Of a stretch of 64,000 nt of DNA, positions 12,801 through 26,960 are shown one piece after another. Position 1 is the first letter of the stretch; each line of letters starts with the position of its first letter. This DNA comes from Toxotes chatareus (Eukaryota > Chordata > Actinopteri > Toxotidae), in NCBI GenBank assembly GCA_016801885.1, contig CM028893.1, positions 7,143,950 through 7,207,949 on the forward strand, read 5' to 3'. Position numbers and translations under genes: made by a program. The notes under the pieces were generated by a model that searched no databases, was not told the origin of the DNA, and was given only the letters and a program-made list of their open reading frames with translations.

Positions 12801-15800
12801 ACTTATACCATTATAGCACTCTATTTAGAACAGAATAGTGTAAGTGCAGCTCCGTACTGCTCATTCATTTGGTCTTACATGACTTGTAGAAGGCATAATG
12901 ACAATATATCACAACGGTTGCATATATAAGGCAAACATTATTCTCTGGTAGTGTGAACACTGGTCTCTGAGTAAGGCCAGAGAATAGCTAGAACGTTTTC
13001 TGGCATTTTTGCAAATGTGTGTAGCAACATGGTGAGCTGCTGTACTTGTTACTTCCTTGAAAGAAAAATGGACAAACAACAGAGATAATGATAATGATAA
13101 TGAGCATTTTTTAAGGTCTGTTGTGTTCTGTGAATTTGTCATCCTTTGAGAGATACCCTGACCAAACCCATATGACCGCTCCGGAGATTAAGGCCTTTGT
13201 CAACCTAGTATTTTTTGCTTAAACACTCTTGATTTCCATCGTCAGAGTGCTGTTAGGACAGTGGTCTTTAAACCAGACTATCACGGTTGTGTAATATGAA
13301 GCCCTGTACAGAGGTGTCTGTTGGTCTGCCAAGAATTTGTTTGCTTTGAGTCTTCCAGGGCTGTACTTGCCCCTACTTCTGCTCCCCTCTTTCCTTCCCC
13401 AGTCTCCATTCCTCGACAGTGGGGTCATGCTACTCTTAAGCATGTCATCCCATATAATGGTGAGAGATGACAGACCCTTGGCTTCCTACTCACACGCGTG
13501 CTTTATATTTGGACAAGATCATGACATCATAGGGCAAAATGCCTGGTTTCCGCACTGAAATTGTCCTCCCTCTCAGTTTACCTTGACTGGTTCCCACTGC
13601 GTAGACAAGCAGCTGTTCTCAGTCCATTTTTGAATGAAACCCAGCACTTCCTGTATTTCTTTTCAGGCTGATGGTGACCATATGCTTGGACAACAACCAG
13701 AGCAATAAAAGTCACAGGATTTGAATTTATTTTCTCGAGATACTTCATCAATCAGCTCTAAAGTGGTAGGACAGAGCAGGTGTTAAAAGTACACCACAGT
13801 ACACTACATCATGTGATTTGTCTACAGTGAGCATAAATAAACATCATGTTCAGTATTGTCTCATCAGTAAAACATTTTAATATTAATCTAGAAAGATGGC
13901 GCTCAGGGTACAGTGCTGATATTTAGTGATCAGGTTTTTTGTTTTGTTTTTTTTAGATATTTTATTTTAGTGTTCTATATTATAGTTAAGCAACATGCTT
14001 ACAAAGTCTTAATCCAGTATCAAGTAACTTAGGATCTGTTAGCAGTTTCTCAAGTGAGACATTTTCTGTATATGACCTTGCAACTGGCAAATCTGATGGT
14101 GGTGTTGGTGGTTCAGTTCAAGTGATTCAAACTTGCATAGAGAGCAATATGTTGGCATGGCTGACAAAACTTTATCTGTGAATGGCTGACCACCAAACGG
14201 ACTGTAGTCATTAGAGAACTGGGGTCATGTCTTCTGTTGCTTTTTTTCAGGGGGACTTAAGCAAAACAAATTGCTGCCAAGACAGTTGAAGAGAGAGGAC
14301 AATGCAGTAGGGACAAAAGGGGATGAAGGGAGTGATGGTGGAGAAAGATTTGAAGAGCAGGAGTGACAAGGCTGCCCATTAGGTCCACTGGTGCATTGGA
14401 AGGGTCGTGTGTGTCTGTGTGTGTGTGATTATGCTGCTTGAAGTAAGCCATACTTTTTACACTTATCTGTGACTGTACTCAACACACAGCATGAGCGTAT
14501 GTCAAAGTAGTCTGGTTAAATTTTAATTAGTAGACATTGTTTTTAAATGAAAGAATAAAAGGAATATGACTGAGTGAGAATAGAAATATCCTCTTAAAAA
14601 GCACAAGCTGGCTAAGTTTTTGAGATATTTCGAAAGTTTGTGAAAGTCAGAAGGGAGGCAGGAGTGTGATGACTCCTGAGTACACATTTGACATGTTACA
14701 TAGAGGACGGGTTTCCTTCTCTGGAGCTCGGAGACACTGTTGCAGATGAACTAAGAAGCCTCCACTTATTTTCTCTCTCAAACCCATTCACTGTTTCTGC
14801 TCCACTAACCTCCATTCCTTGCTCATATAAAAGACATACGCAGTCACAGACTAGTAACTGTAAGAATAATATTTACAGCTGTTTTTGGTGATATTTAATT
14901 GTCGTGATTGTGTAGAATTGCATATGTACATAATTCTTAAATCTTCCTCAGGGACCTACATACAAAAAGCAGGTTTAGATTCATAAGGGTTTTTCAGAGA
15001 TACCCTACAGTGAGGGGGTACAAAAAAAAAAAAGACAAGTTTCTTTGCCATAGAGGATTTCCGGGAGCTGTCATTGTAGCTCTGAGACAGCTCTGAATTT
15101 ATCTGCAGGCTGTCAGTGGAATTAATACAGATAAGGTAAAAAAAAAAAAAAAAATGACAAAAGTTTGAAAGTCTGTAGTCGAAAAGAAGCTCTCTCCCTG
15201 CCTCGTTATATTAAAGAATAAGGCCAAAAGGGGGAAAATATATCTCTAATGGGTTGCATTTGGAGGCTTGCAGAGTTTGGACGACACCCAAAGCCAATTA
15301 TATCTGTACTCTGTCCAAACTTAATCGGCACCCCAAGGTCTTTGGGCTCTTACATTTAATATTATAACACACTAGAAAAAGTGTTTGTCGTGACACATTA
15401 CTCGCCTCCTTGCTTTTCTGGTGATGGGAGTGGGCCACAAGATGTTGGACTGTTTTGTCTTTGTTTCTGTCATGTTAACAACTTGAGGCTCTTCAGGGTT
15501 TAATGGCTGCAATAAAGTGATTGTCAAGTTAAAGGGTGGAAGCACAATTCAGATACCAGCAGCGCCAGTGTCTCATTCCCAAAAATTATGACTCAGGTAT
15601 ACTGTGCAGTCTGAAATTACTCTGCAGTTCAAATGCTTGTGTCCCATCAATATGAAATATTTGTTTGTAACTTCTGAGGAAAAGGTTTTGAAATATTTAC
15701 ATTTAATTTTAAGCGGGAGTCCTCCAAGTGCTTCCTGATCACCACTCAAATAATTAGCGTAATATTTAAACATGTAGCTCACGGCAAAGAGAGCAGCCTG

Positions 15801-18280
15801 TCAACAATTCTCCCAAGGGGAGTTTTGGTGTGTTTTCCTAAGCACATAATCCAAACACCCCTTTTAAGTTCCCTGGTTGTTCTAGATAAATGAGATTGTT
15901 GTGTCGATAACCTCAAGCTTTGTGTACAGTAGAAATGAATTGACTGTATCGCTTGCTCTCAACTGATGTATAGATGCCATGCAGTGTTATCCTCGCTTGC
16001 TTTTGTGTTTACAACATGGCATTGATTAACAAAACACTACTCAGCAGTAGTTTTATGCCTTCACATTAGTTAAATAAGAGATTATCTGGTTCTTATAATC
16101 CTAAAGGCCAGTGGTTACTTTGGTCACCCTGTAGGTAATTGAATTAACTTTGCCACTGCAACCTCTTTATTTATTGCTGGTTTCCCATAAATGTAGAGCC
16201 AGACATGTTCTCAGCAGTACTTTGTAAGGGCAGCTACTGGATGTACTCTGTGGAAGAGCAGCTTATTTTTTAAACAGGAAATAGTTGCCCTAACTCCAAA
16301 TGTGACAGATGTCACTGGGCATTCAGTAAACGCTGTAAAATGTTTTACAGCACATTATTACAAATTCTGACTGTTCCCACAGCTACTATGGGGCTTCTTT
16401 GCATACTTCTGGAAACATTTAACTGGCTCATCTGTTCTGGGAGTAACATAATCCAATATCTGGGTGGAATTGCTACTGTAATCTCCACAGTGTTGTGCTG
16501 AGGAGACATGACATCACTTTCAAGTTTTCATTGTTGGCAATAATTCAGTTCCTAAAAGACCATCTGATAGTTCTTTGTGTTATTCATCTGAGTCTGCATG
16601 TTAACATTAAGACTTCCTCTCCTTTATTAGAACAAAAAAATATATATATATATACTTTTAACTTTAATATACATCTACTTATAAATACTTTAAAAGCAGG
16701 ATAATATCTTCCTGAAGCAAAGCAACAGACACATTTTTCTCATTCCTTAATCCATATTATATATCTCTCAGCCCTCAGATGGCATGTTCAGAGGAGGAGG
16801 AATTGCCAAAAAAATCTATAAAATCAAATCCTATTAAAGCGCAATAAACAAGAAGACAGTAATCCATCCCACGCGTGCCTCTGCCAACTCTTAGCCGGGC
16901 TCTCTTCATAAGACACTGGCTACAGTTGTACGGAGTATTTACCAGTTACTCACCCACTCTTTCTCATCAGTGTAAATTAACTGTAATGTAGGTGTTTACC
17001 TACTGCAAAGTGGGCTTGATGCTTTCAGAAAGGGCTAGATGGGCTTGATTTTTAGTACATCATTACTGGGGTTTTGTATTAGCTTTATAAACTTGCTGTA
17101 TGACTGATGTATATTCATGAAAAACATATTTCATGCATGCGTTTGTCAAGGCATTCGGGCAGAGACAGGACAACAGTATGCATATGTTTTGTTACAGTGT
17201 TGACAACAGTGAAATGTTTCTGATTTTGTGTTGGAATAAACCAGATGGTTGTGCTAGATGAAAAACTAAAAACAGCCCATGCTTGTGTCAGTAGTGTACT
17301 GTAACAGTTTTATTCATGAGCCTCAGCAGCTTTTGTTGCATTTTCTTTAACATCGGGGTGAGCCGGTGTGAGGTGCTGAAGGACCCACAGAGGTCTTTAC
17401 CTTGACTGTTGCCCTTCTCTGTGGTGCTGTATCACTATGGCCTCATTTAAAGCTGACCTCACCTTCAGCATCAAATGACTCAGCAATATTAAACTGCAAG
17501 GTGGTCCTCCAGTGGGGTAACCCCTTAGTGGACATGAGGAAAGCTACCAATCCCATCTCACGCACATTAAGTTAATTGATTTTATGAAGAGAAACCCATC
17601 CTGTATTGAATGAGATCGTACCCATGCTTGAGTAATGGTTTAATATAAACTAAGACGGGCTTTTTTGAGTGGCTGTTTGCTGTGTGGTTATCAGACTGCT
17701 GCAAAATGTGTTTGACCTGTCAGCAGAGAGAAAACTGCAGCTCGATTTAAACACTTTAACTGGACTGAATAATTACAGAATGGTTTGTGTATTACTCCAT
17801 ATTATGACCTGGTTTGCTACACATTGCAGTTTGCAAAAAAAAAGAAAACGTCTTTCTTCCTACATATGTTTTATAGTCTGACCAAATATCTATACCAGAA
17901 CAGATCAGGTAAGAAATACAGTATATTATAGAGCCAGTCAAGGTGTCAAATAATTGCATTTGTCACAGCATATTGTCCTTGTACTTGAATTGTTGTTACC
18001 GGTGATGGCATTAACTCACCTCATTGAATGTAAACACATCACAAGAACTCCATTAAGGCAGTACACGGAAATGTTACAGTTGACTACTGTTCTGTTCAGA
18101 ACTCCAGCTTTAGCAAATTCAGTTCTTTGTTGTCAGTGCCCAGCTGGTAATAATGGCCAAATGATTCAGAATTTTAGCTAAGTGCTAATCATGGAATTTT
18201 AAATCCTAGTTTTAATCTAAATTTTTGACACACACTCACGTCAAATACATCTGTGGCATTCACAAATGTGTAGGTGCACC
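6885..18280. other. intergenic, no gene recognised
   Basis: About 11 kb without a supportable gene. Contents noted: a 19-bp perfect inverted repeat at 8344-8362, a possible enhancer-like block at 9361-9600, an A18 run at 12607-12624, further A or T runs near 11510, 15140 and 11790, and a 20-bp inverted repeat at 16332-16351. Open frames are short, overlap on both strands and show no domain. Confidence 0.55.
9361..9600. promoter_or_regulatory. candidate conserved noncoding element
   Basis: Contains an octamer ATTTGCAT (9441-9448) beside CATTATGA and CATAATGA homeodomain-like cores, in a block of moderate complexity without a long reading frame. Motif content only; conservation untested. Confidence 0.2.
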
Positions 18281-18284
18281 TTGC

Positions 18285-18420
18285 TTTCACCTTCTGTTCA
18301 GTTCATTCCACACCAGCTCCATGGGGTTTAAGTCTGGAGACAGTGCTGGTCTTTCATCATGTGAAGCCACTGTCTAATTCTTTTCTTCTAATGTTTTTGG
18401 TCATTATCTTGCTGTCAGAT
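18285..18420 (-). mobile_element. decayed Tc1/mariner transposase fragment
   Basis: On the minus strand the reading frame carries QQDNDQKH (18414 downward), matching the QQDNDPKH block of Tc1-like transposases. About 60 bp further on, in another frame, it reads SPDLNPMELVWNELNR, the C-terminal DDE-region hallmark (SPDLNPIE.LW). Stop codons (a TAG right after the first motif) and at least one frameshift separate the two, so this is a dead relic. I could not see the terminal inverted repeats or the N-terminal DNA-binding part. Confidence 0.8.
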
Positions 18421-19799
18421 GAACTCCTGACCAGCCAGTCTGTCTTCCTTTGTTACTTGGCTTCTGCTCACCACTCTGACAGCAATATGCAATACTACTT
18501 CTTGCAGTATGGTTTTGTCTTAATAATGGGTCAGAGGGTATAGTAAGACAGTCAGACAGTTTGTTCAAACACTGCCTTTATACAGACAGACTATAATATA
18601 GGTTGCACAGCAAAGTTATACTCTGAGAGTTTCTCCGTCTCAAAAACCGTCTTTGACCAAGCATAAATATTAGACCATAGCACAAGAGAACACACAAATG
18701 AGAGAGCAAACAAGTTGGCCAACTGAAAGATATTAGTTACAGATGATGAAATTTGCCATCAGCAGATACATCAGCCCATGATATCTACTGTCACTGGCTA
18801 AAACCTTCACCTTGTAAAACGTGTTCAGACAACAGACAAGACCTAATTAAAATGAGCTCTTGCTGTTTAAAATTTCAAAGAATGCCATCAAGTTGCATGA
18901 AACTGCAAACAGCTATTACAGCTGTCAAGCATCTTTTATAGAATCGAGCCAAATTGCTTAATATTTACGGCCGACAGTAACTCTGGCAACCTTCTCTTCT
19001 AACCCGGTAAATTAACAGGACTGTACATCCTTTGTTGGAAGACTCGGGTAACCATGGTAAGAAGGCAGAAAGGGCTCATCAGTTTTCTGCAGAAGATCGG
19101 TGCCACTTGCGGGTTTTAGACTGAATTTAGTTGTTTAACAGGGAAACTGAAAGCTAAGTGTAGTGTGAAATTAGGTATTGGTATTTGCTTCAGAAAAAAA
19201 GGAGAGCTACTGTCATGCTGTTCAGGATAAAGCTAACTCTGCTCCTTCCTTCTAAATGTCTTGTGAAAGCATTGAAGCCTTCAGCATCATCTCTGCTGGA
19301 TGCGCTGTGAACATGGTGAGTGAGACCTGTCGAAGGTAGTCATTTTTGTTCCATGCCTTGACAAGAGAATAATAGCTCTTGTGTATATTTAAAACGGGGA
19401 AATGGTGCGTCTGCATCGGTGTGGCTTTGGTGCGGCTTGTATCATTTTATTTCCCTCTCTTAGGTTCAGCGTTAATTCACGGTTACCACTGTCACACTGA
19501 CACATTTCAATTACAGCGACAATTACACTGATAGAAACAGAGAGAGGCAAGGAGCTGTACAATTCAACTCACCCCGCCTTAACGTAGAGTGTAGAGGAGG
19601 CTAACGTGTGTGTTCATCAGTTTGTACAAGTTTGTACATAAATTTAATTAATTGAGACTACTGCTGTTTTTAATTGTGAATTCTTAATGTAATGATCCAG
19701 TGTAAAGTAATTATGTAGCCAACAGCTTCTACCTTGCTGTCTCAGCTTCATAAATATACTAGATGGTAGGTCTTACAATTAGAATCACCATGGGGTGGG

Positions 19800-19818
19800 A
19801 CACACACACACACACACA
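19800..19818. repeat. (AC)n microsatellite
   Basis: Nine to ten uninterrupted AC units, followed by imperfect CA-rich sequence to about 19840. Confidence 0.95.
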
Positions 19819-22800
19819 TGCACGCCAAAGCACACACATGCATACACAATCAAATGAGGCCTGCAATGATAGCCAAATTCCTCATCATCACTGAGATGAG
19901 TGAAGCTTCTGCTGTACCCAGACATTAACCCACATGCATCTACAATTTTCTCAGGCTGACACTTCAATTAGGCTAATCCTGCCTGCATACAAAATGCTGC
20001 ACTCCCCTCCTCTCTGAACCAACGTTGCTGGAGACATGCCATATTCCTGTGCTTTTTCGCCCGCTCTGCATCACAAGTAGAGGAGCTTTTTCAGTGATGG
20101 AGGAGAGAATCCAGAACGATCGGTTCCACTTCCAGGCAGAAACACAGAGGAGAGATGCAGGGAAGCAGAGAGATAAAGAGAGAGAGAGAGAGGGGGGGAG
20201 AGAAAATGGTAGGCAGTTGAAGGAGGCCAAAGACAGACAAAGTAGTCCTGCTGCTTGTTTCCTGCATTCAGATATTCCACAGACCCAGAGAAAACATGGT
20301 GGAAACCTACAGTGCAAGCTGTTGATATAATAAACAACTCAGTGGTGCCTCTACAGAGGCGTCCACTGCCCTGGTTGGGGGGTCTTAATTGTTTCAGTTG
20401 CAGTAAGGCACTGGAAAAAGGATGGTGAGAACAAAACGGTCCCTGATAGCAAGATGAGCAAAATTGGACCAACTATCCTTCCACTAGATGATAATGTTGC
20501 TGTGTGATTGCACAGTCATTTAACTGGAGTTAAACTTGATTGAAAATGTGTTGTATTGAGATATATATATAAAACATGAATGCCAGTGGGTATGATTGTG
20601 ATGTGACGTTATGAATGCTAACAAGCAGTGGCCTGAGAAAATGTCACAGATGCAGTTGGAGGAAGATCCACAAATATGTCTGTCTGACTTATGGTGATTT
20701 CTGTCATGTCCAGTTATGGTACATATCAAGACAGTGGGAAAATGAGAGACAGATTTCAGGAGGGAATAAATTGACTAGTGATGCTGTGCTGTCACTTTGA
20801 ATGCTTGTGTCAAAAGTAGAATTTAAGTCAAGTTGCAGAATTCTATTTTTCTTTTCTTTTCTCTTAATATAAGAAACAGTTTTTAAACAGTCATTATTTT
20901 CCAATCGATACTCTACGTGAGAAAGTAATCACAGCCTTAGAGTACTTCTAAAATGCTAAAGCCTTGGAAGCAGGGAGTCTGTTTTTGTTTTGCAACACCT
21001 GTCACTCTATACTCTCAAGTGACCGAAGCTGTCAGCACTGCATGGACACTCCACCCCCACTTCCTTTTTCTTTTGCTCCCTCCATCGTTCCCTCTCTGGT
21101 ATCTCTCCTCCCCGAGGCGGTACACTAGGACATCTAGGCCACCAGTGGGAATACAGTAGTTAATCTCTGCTAGTTAAATGCTCTTGTATGGCCCTGAGCA
21201 GTAGCAGTCAACCATCCCCTCGTTTCTGCTTTACTCACTCTCTGGGGAATCTGTTCAACCCTATTTTAATGTATTACATGGAAAAAAGAAAAGCTTATTT
21301 CAAGGTAACAGTTTTTAAGCCAGTTTAATATTTCTAAACTGAACTGATGGTTTGAATGGAAGTGTTCGTCAATTTGGTTGTAGCTTCTGTAGCTTAAAAG
21401 AAAAAAAAAAAAAAAACAGTGCTTTTCCAGTTTTCTCTTCATGGATGTAGTGGTGTCGATGAGAACACGTCATTTTTTTCAGTGTAATTTCACACTCTGT
21501 CTGCCACCGTCTGTCTCATTTTACTGAATGGGCCATGAAGTTTCATGTGTCAATCACAATATCTAACAGGATTCCTCACACTCATTATCATGCACTTAAT
21601 GAGTTACTTCTTCTGATGTCACAATACATTGATCAGCTCACACATCAGCCATAGACTCGTAGATGAAGGTGCCACTAAATTTTTTTTTTTTTTTTTTTAA
21701 ATGATAACAATTTCTGTGCTCCAGTAGCCTCAGGTGGGAATCCCTGCCTGGCAGAGAAAATGGAATCTGCCACCGACTGTGCTGAAGGCTGGCGACTCTT
21801 AGCCTTGGTCTTCAATAGAGGATATGCTTTAACAACCTCCCTGGCACAGGGCAAAAGAACTATTACTACTGCGATAGCAGTTGCAGCTGATGAAAGGTTG
21901 ACTCAGTAGTCCTCTTGAAGCAGTCCTGAAACTCAAGTGCGTTTTGTTCAATTCAGAATGCTGAGAATTGGTTAAGTGTGACAATTAGATTAGTAAATTT
22001 GTGTTTTGATTATGAGGTGAGCTGTTAAATTGCTTAAAGTCAAAGCTGTTTATAAAAATTCTTTACTAGTTGTCATTACGTAGGTTTCTATAGTGCTTTT
22101 GTTTTTTTTATAGTGTCTGTGGCTAAACATATCACTGCCTGACTCTCTACAACAACAAGGTAGTTTCTTATTATCCCTGATAAAGTTTTATCTAACGTCA
22201 GACCCTAAAATATTGTGAAACAAGACATGTGGAAGAAGATGGACAATATGAAAGCCTTGCTGTGTGTGAGGAAAAATAGTTCCTTTGAGCAGAACTGTCT
22301 TCAGTATCAGCTGAAATTATACACACCCTGACAGTGAAATGACTACCAGCTGGTGAAGGGGGAAAAAAAACAGGGGTTAAAAAAAACAAAAAACATTTAA
22401 TTTCATGACAGCTCATTTTAATTACATCCTCCCCGCCACATTCAGCTCCTCTCCAGCATTGCACTAAAGTTTGAACTTACACTTCCTCCACGTTTTTCCC
22501 ATTATATGCAGGAAGCTGAATTTTCCCATTACAGTGAGTTAGTCACAGCCACTTTTCAGTTAGCGGAGCTGCCATGTGCGGAAGAGTTTTATCATCAGAA
22601 TGTATTATGTAAGATTGACTGCAGGGTGGTGTGCAAGGAAAAAAAAAAAAAAAACAAACTCTTGCTATCAGCTGCTGCGTCTAAAATGGAAGAATCCTGT
22701 GCAGGGGTGGTCACGGGGCTAGAACCATTCAAATGGGCCAAGAGTGCTGATGCGTCCTATTTACCTTGTGGTAATGGATTTGTTTGTGGCCCAAACCCCC

Positions 22801-25800
22801 CCCCCCCGTCTCGAAGGAATATTGGGGGCTTAGCTCCATTCACTTTCTGCTGCCCAGGCCATTTATTTTGATTAGGGAATGAAGTCCTCCACAAAGCCAT
22901 ACCCAGAATAATTGACACTGTGTCCTCTGAGGTCACAAAAAATATACCCTTAGTACTTATCCCCTTGGTGAAGTGGCAGTGTATGAAAAGATTGCAGCTG
23001 AGCACCGAACTGAAGGTGCATTATTGCTTTAGGTTGCAACAAAAACCTGTCGGGGAGCTCGTAAATTAAATTTCCTGTTCTTTTTTTTTTCAGGCTTGAC
23101 AGGATAATTGATGTGTGCTGTGAACTTCCAATTGACTTCAACTAGCTTGTATATTTTATATTTTTCTTTTGTTGTCAGTCAGGTCTAAAAGGTCACAGGG
23201 GATGCTGGTGTTTTTCTTGTATTGTAGGTCATATTAGGAAATAAATTAACTCATCATTATTTGAGAATGTTGAATTGACTTATGGTATCAATTCTAGAAA
23301 GAAAGAAAGATTTGAAATCAGTTTTTGTTCAGCTTTTTGTTTCTAGTTTGTTTCTGACCACTTTGTTTCTGTGTATGATCACACTAAGATGTTTTAAGTG
23401 GAAAACACATTTCAGTGTGACATAAGCTAAAAAGATTAGTCAGTAGAAAATTAATTGGCAATTGTTTTGAGTTAATTGAGTTAATTTTTTCAGTATTTGC
23501 TTACATTTGACGAAGCAATGCAACTGAAAATAATTGGTTAATTAATTTATGTAAATAAATATTAGTTGCAGCTGTAGATGTAATGTGAATACATGTTTTG
23601 GAGATGTATATAGTAATGTTGCTGTTTAATGTCCAATGAAGATACTCACTCATTCACTGACACATTTTCCAGAAGCAAACTTGAAAACGTCATTTCATTG
23701 TCTAACTAGAAAAAGAGTCTCATGCCCCTTCCACACACACATGCACACACATTCAGAGATTAGCTCCTAAAAGTGTCCTGATGCATGTCCACTCCCAGAT
23801 GAAGCCAAATAGGAAAGAAGAGTGCAGAGGCAGAGAGAGAGAGAAGGGGAAGCAGATGGCTGGCCTACAGAGGTTCTGATCGCAGGGATATTGGCAAGAT
23901 GCTGAGCTGGAGAAATTAACCTTCAGAGGTTTTTACACTGCGGCAACTGTTGGCTCATGCCGGATTCCTCTCCAGCTCTCTCTCGCTATCTCTGTCGTTT
24001 CTCCAGTCAACCTTTTCGCTGAAGTCATCTCTATCCTATCCCTCTCCATTTTCATCAATTATTATCTCCCTATTCTCTCTCCCTCTTGTTTTACTTGGTC
24101 ACTCACACTTGAAGAAATGCTCTCTTCTCTTTACCCGTTTTCACCAAGCTTGCTAGTAATAATCGGCACTTCGGAGATGAACCAAAATATTTAATTGCGC
24201 TAACTGCGTTCTTTTAACAGCCTCATGTGTTTGTCTTCCTGCACTTTCCTGTGCGGTTGCAGTAGTAACTAAAGGTCAAACCTTCCTTTTGCTTTTGAAG
24301 TAGCTGTAATGCGATGTGCAGACAAAGTCAATGTAGCGTTGGCAGCAGTGTCAGCTCTTATCTCGGTTCGTCATCGCTGAACTGGGAGCCCGCTCGATTG
24401 AGGATCCCCATATGGATCATCATCATCAGTCTGCTGCGGGGCACGGTGCCTGTCTTTCTGCTGCACAGCAGCCTTCACCATTCTGCCGGTATAAGGCCCC
24501 TGGGTTGTGTTTGCTCGCAGACCCATAGCTGTCCATTTAATTTGCAGCACACAGTCGCTCCACTTGTTCTGCATTGTGCCTTTAGTCCAGTTGAGCCAAA
24601 AGTCCAGGAAGTGCAATGTCTGTGTACTCAGCTGCTTAGCTCTCAGGTTTAATATTAGCTTTTCTGGCAGCCAGCTGTGACTGTGAATTGGTGACAAGGG
24701 TGTGAGCTTTTCCCTTAACAAGTGTATGAAGTCACTGCTGAGGTTTTTTTGCACTTGACATTGCAAACTCTAAACTGCTACAACATGGCATATATTCATG
24801 ATGAGACTTGAATTTGCTTTAGTTTACCCAGCAATTGAGACATTCTTTATTGTACTGCACCTGCAAATATCATTGTGAGGCAAGTGTTTGAATTTCAGTC
24901 CACATTACAGGCCACTGAGGGAAGCTGTGTTGCTTTATATTCATATATGATTATTGTGTTTGGTTATTTTTGAGGTGGTGTGGAGGGAGCTGTTTTTAAA
25001 ATGCAGTAGAAAGGGCTTAAAAGAAGAAAGGAGGGCCTCCCCTGTTATCTTACAAATACAAAATATGTTACATCAAAGGACTGTGGAGAGGACAGCATTG
25101 TACAGCATTTGTTGAAAGTGAAAATGTGTTTAATGCAAAATCTTATGAGGAGTTTCTGAATGAGATAAGGCATTGCAGCAAGCCAGGAATACAGACAAGT
25201 AGAGGTGGGAGAAAAAAAAAAATCAAATCATGATTCCTCTTCTGTGATTCTGAATCAATTCAGATTCCAAAAATTATTTTCTGGAACAAAAACAGCAGAA
25301 CTTGATTTAACTTGAAATAAAAAATTACTAGTGAATATTAAAAAGAGAATTAGTCACAGCCTGATACATGAGTTGGTGAAGTGGTAACAGGTGATTGATC
25401 AACACAGGAATGGGGCAACAAAAACATAGTGGGTGGTGGGTGCTGTGAGTGTCGAGCTTCTGGATCAAAGTAACCTGCCAACATAATTGAATTCTTTAAA
25501 TCAGAGTTATGTAATTATTTCTGCTGAACAAGAATAGGGTAGAGAAGGTTTCCTTCTTTCAAAATTGAGAGAATAAAAAGAAATGTCTCATTCTTGAATC
25601 CCACTCACTAATGTTGACAACAAAGCTGCACTGCTCCCCAGCTTTCATTTGGACATGTTTCATCAAATTTAGAATGTGGAAAATAAAGCACTAGGGGAAT
25701 AAAGCAAGCTGTCGTTGTTTAAGGGGGGGAAAGGGATAAATGAGAAATGACTTGTGCGCACTGTTGTGACTGGCTGGTTGGTTTCATAATTCTGCAAAAA

Positions 25801-26777
25801 CTGCTGAAAGACGAAGACAGAACATCTGCTCGACAAATCTGAAGTGCAGCCTCCGATGAAAAATAAAATCTGATGACAGTAGGAGTTCCATATTTTGTTG
25901 TTTCCTTGTCTGGTGTGAAGTAAACATCTGCACCGCCATGATTGCTAAAATTAAAAAAAAAAAAAAAAATCTAAATTCATATTGGCCACTTTCCATCAAA
26001 TTGTCAGAGCCAAGATGAAACAATAATTGCTCTTGCCATGCTGTAATCTGTGAACGTTTTCCTACATGTCATATGCAATTCTGTATACGCAGTAATGTGA
26101 TACTCACGTATTCAGTGGAGTGTCTGAAATCTTGTGTTCTCCTGGTGTATATTCTTTTTGGGCACCATAAACACATGATACTAGGGTGGGAGGCTAGGTG
26201 TGAATAACATGGATGTTTCTTGAAACAATTTTGATGCTTTGTAACAGCAAAAAAACAAACAAACATCAGTATACAACATATATTATGTCACGCCCTTCAT
26301 GAACATTGCCTTTTGAGGGACACTCAGACTGTTTGTTTTGGCAGATGCAGTATGTTCAGTTCGAGGTGTGATTTTAGGAAAACAAATATCAGCAAGCGTA
26401 CAGCACATCACTCCCACATAAATCCCCACTGCACATCATCTCTGTAGTTCTTGCAGTGTGTCATTTTTTTTGGACACATAACAGCATTTTCTGTTTAAGG
26501 TACTTCTTTATTTATTAGGTGTCAACACTACTGTGATCAGCTATTGTGAACTAACATTTTCTAAAGCTTGTTACACATCAAAACTTTCCACGGTAGACTC
26601 AGAAATAATGTTTCTCAAGCTCAGTGTCATACCAGACATCTGTCATTTGCTGTCATGTGGGATGATGTTTTCTAATTGGCTGCATGGATAGTTTTCAGAA
26701 TTTTGAATAACTTCTCCAGGCAAGCAGTTATTGACTTCCAACATGTTCCCCAGCTGTCACGCAGTTTGATATTGTTT

Positions 26778-26802
26778 AAAAAAAAAAAAAAAAAAAAAAA
26801 AA
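26778..26802. repeat. A25 homopolymer run
   Basis: Twenty-five consecutive A on the plus strand. No retroposed body was recognised upstream, so it is listed as a simple repeat. Confidence 0.9.
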
Positions 26803-26935
26803 GGTTTTTTGTTCATGCAGTTCTTTTGCTTCAGGTTATTGGCATTTTATTGTACTTTGAATATGGAATTATGGGCTGTTGTTGGAGTAACACGAAGCCA
26901 GATTGTGAATTGTGATTCTGTGTGCTACAGTGCAG

Positions 26936-26960
26936 TGACATGACATGACATGACATGACC
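26936..26960. repeat. (TGACA)n tandem repeat
   Basis: Four perfect TGACA units followed by TGACC. A short 5-mer microsatellite. Confidence 0.9.

Noticed and set aside
20025..20472. Overlapping open frames of 101 to 133 codons on both strands
   Set aside because: They run through a GA-rich tract and show no protein family features.
24314..24766. Overlapping open frames of 112 and 131 codons on opposite strands
   Set aside because: No recognised domain, both strands open at once, no splice context; more likely chance or a noncoding block.
26778..26802. A25 run as the tail of a processed pseudogene
   Set aside because: No coding remnant or target-site duplication could be seen next to it.
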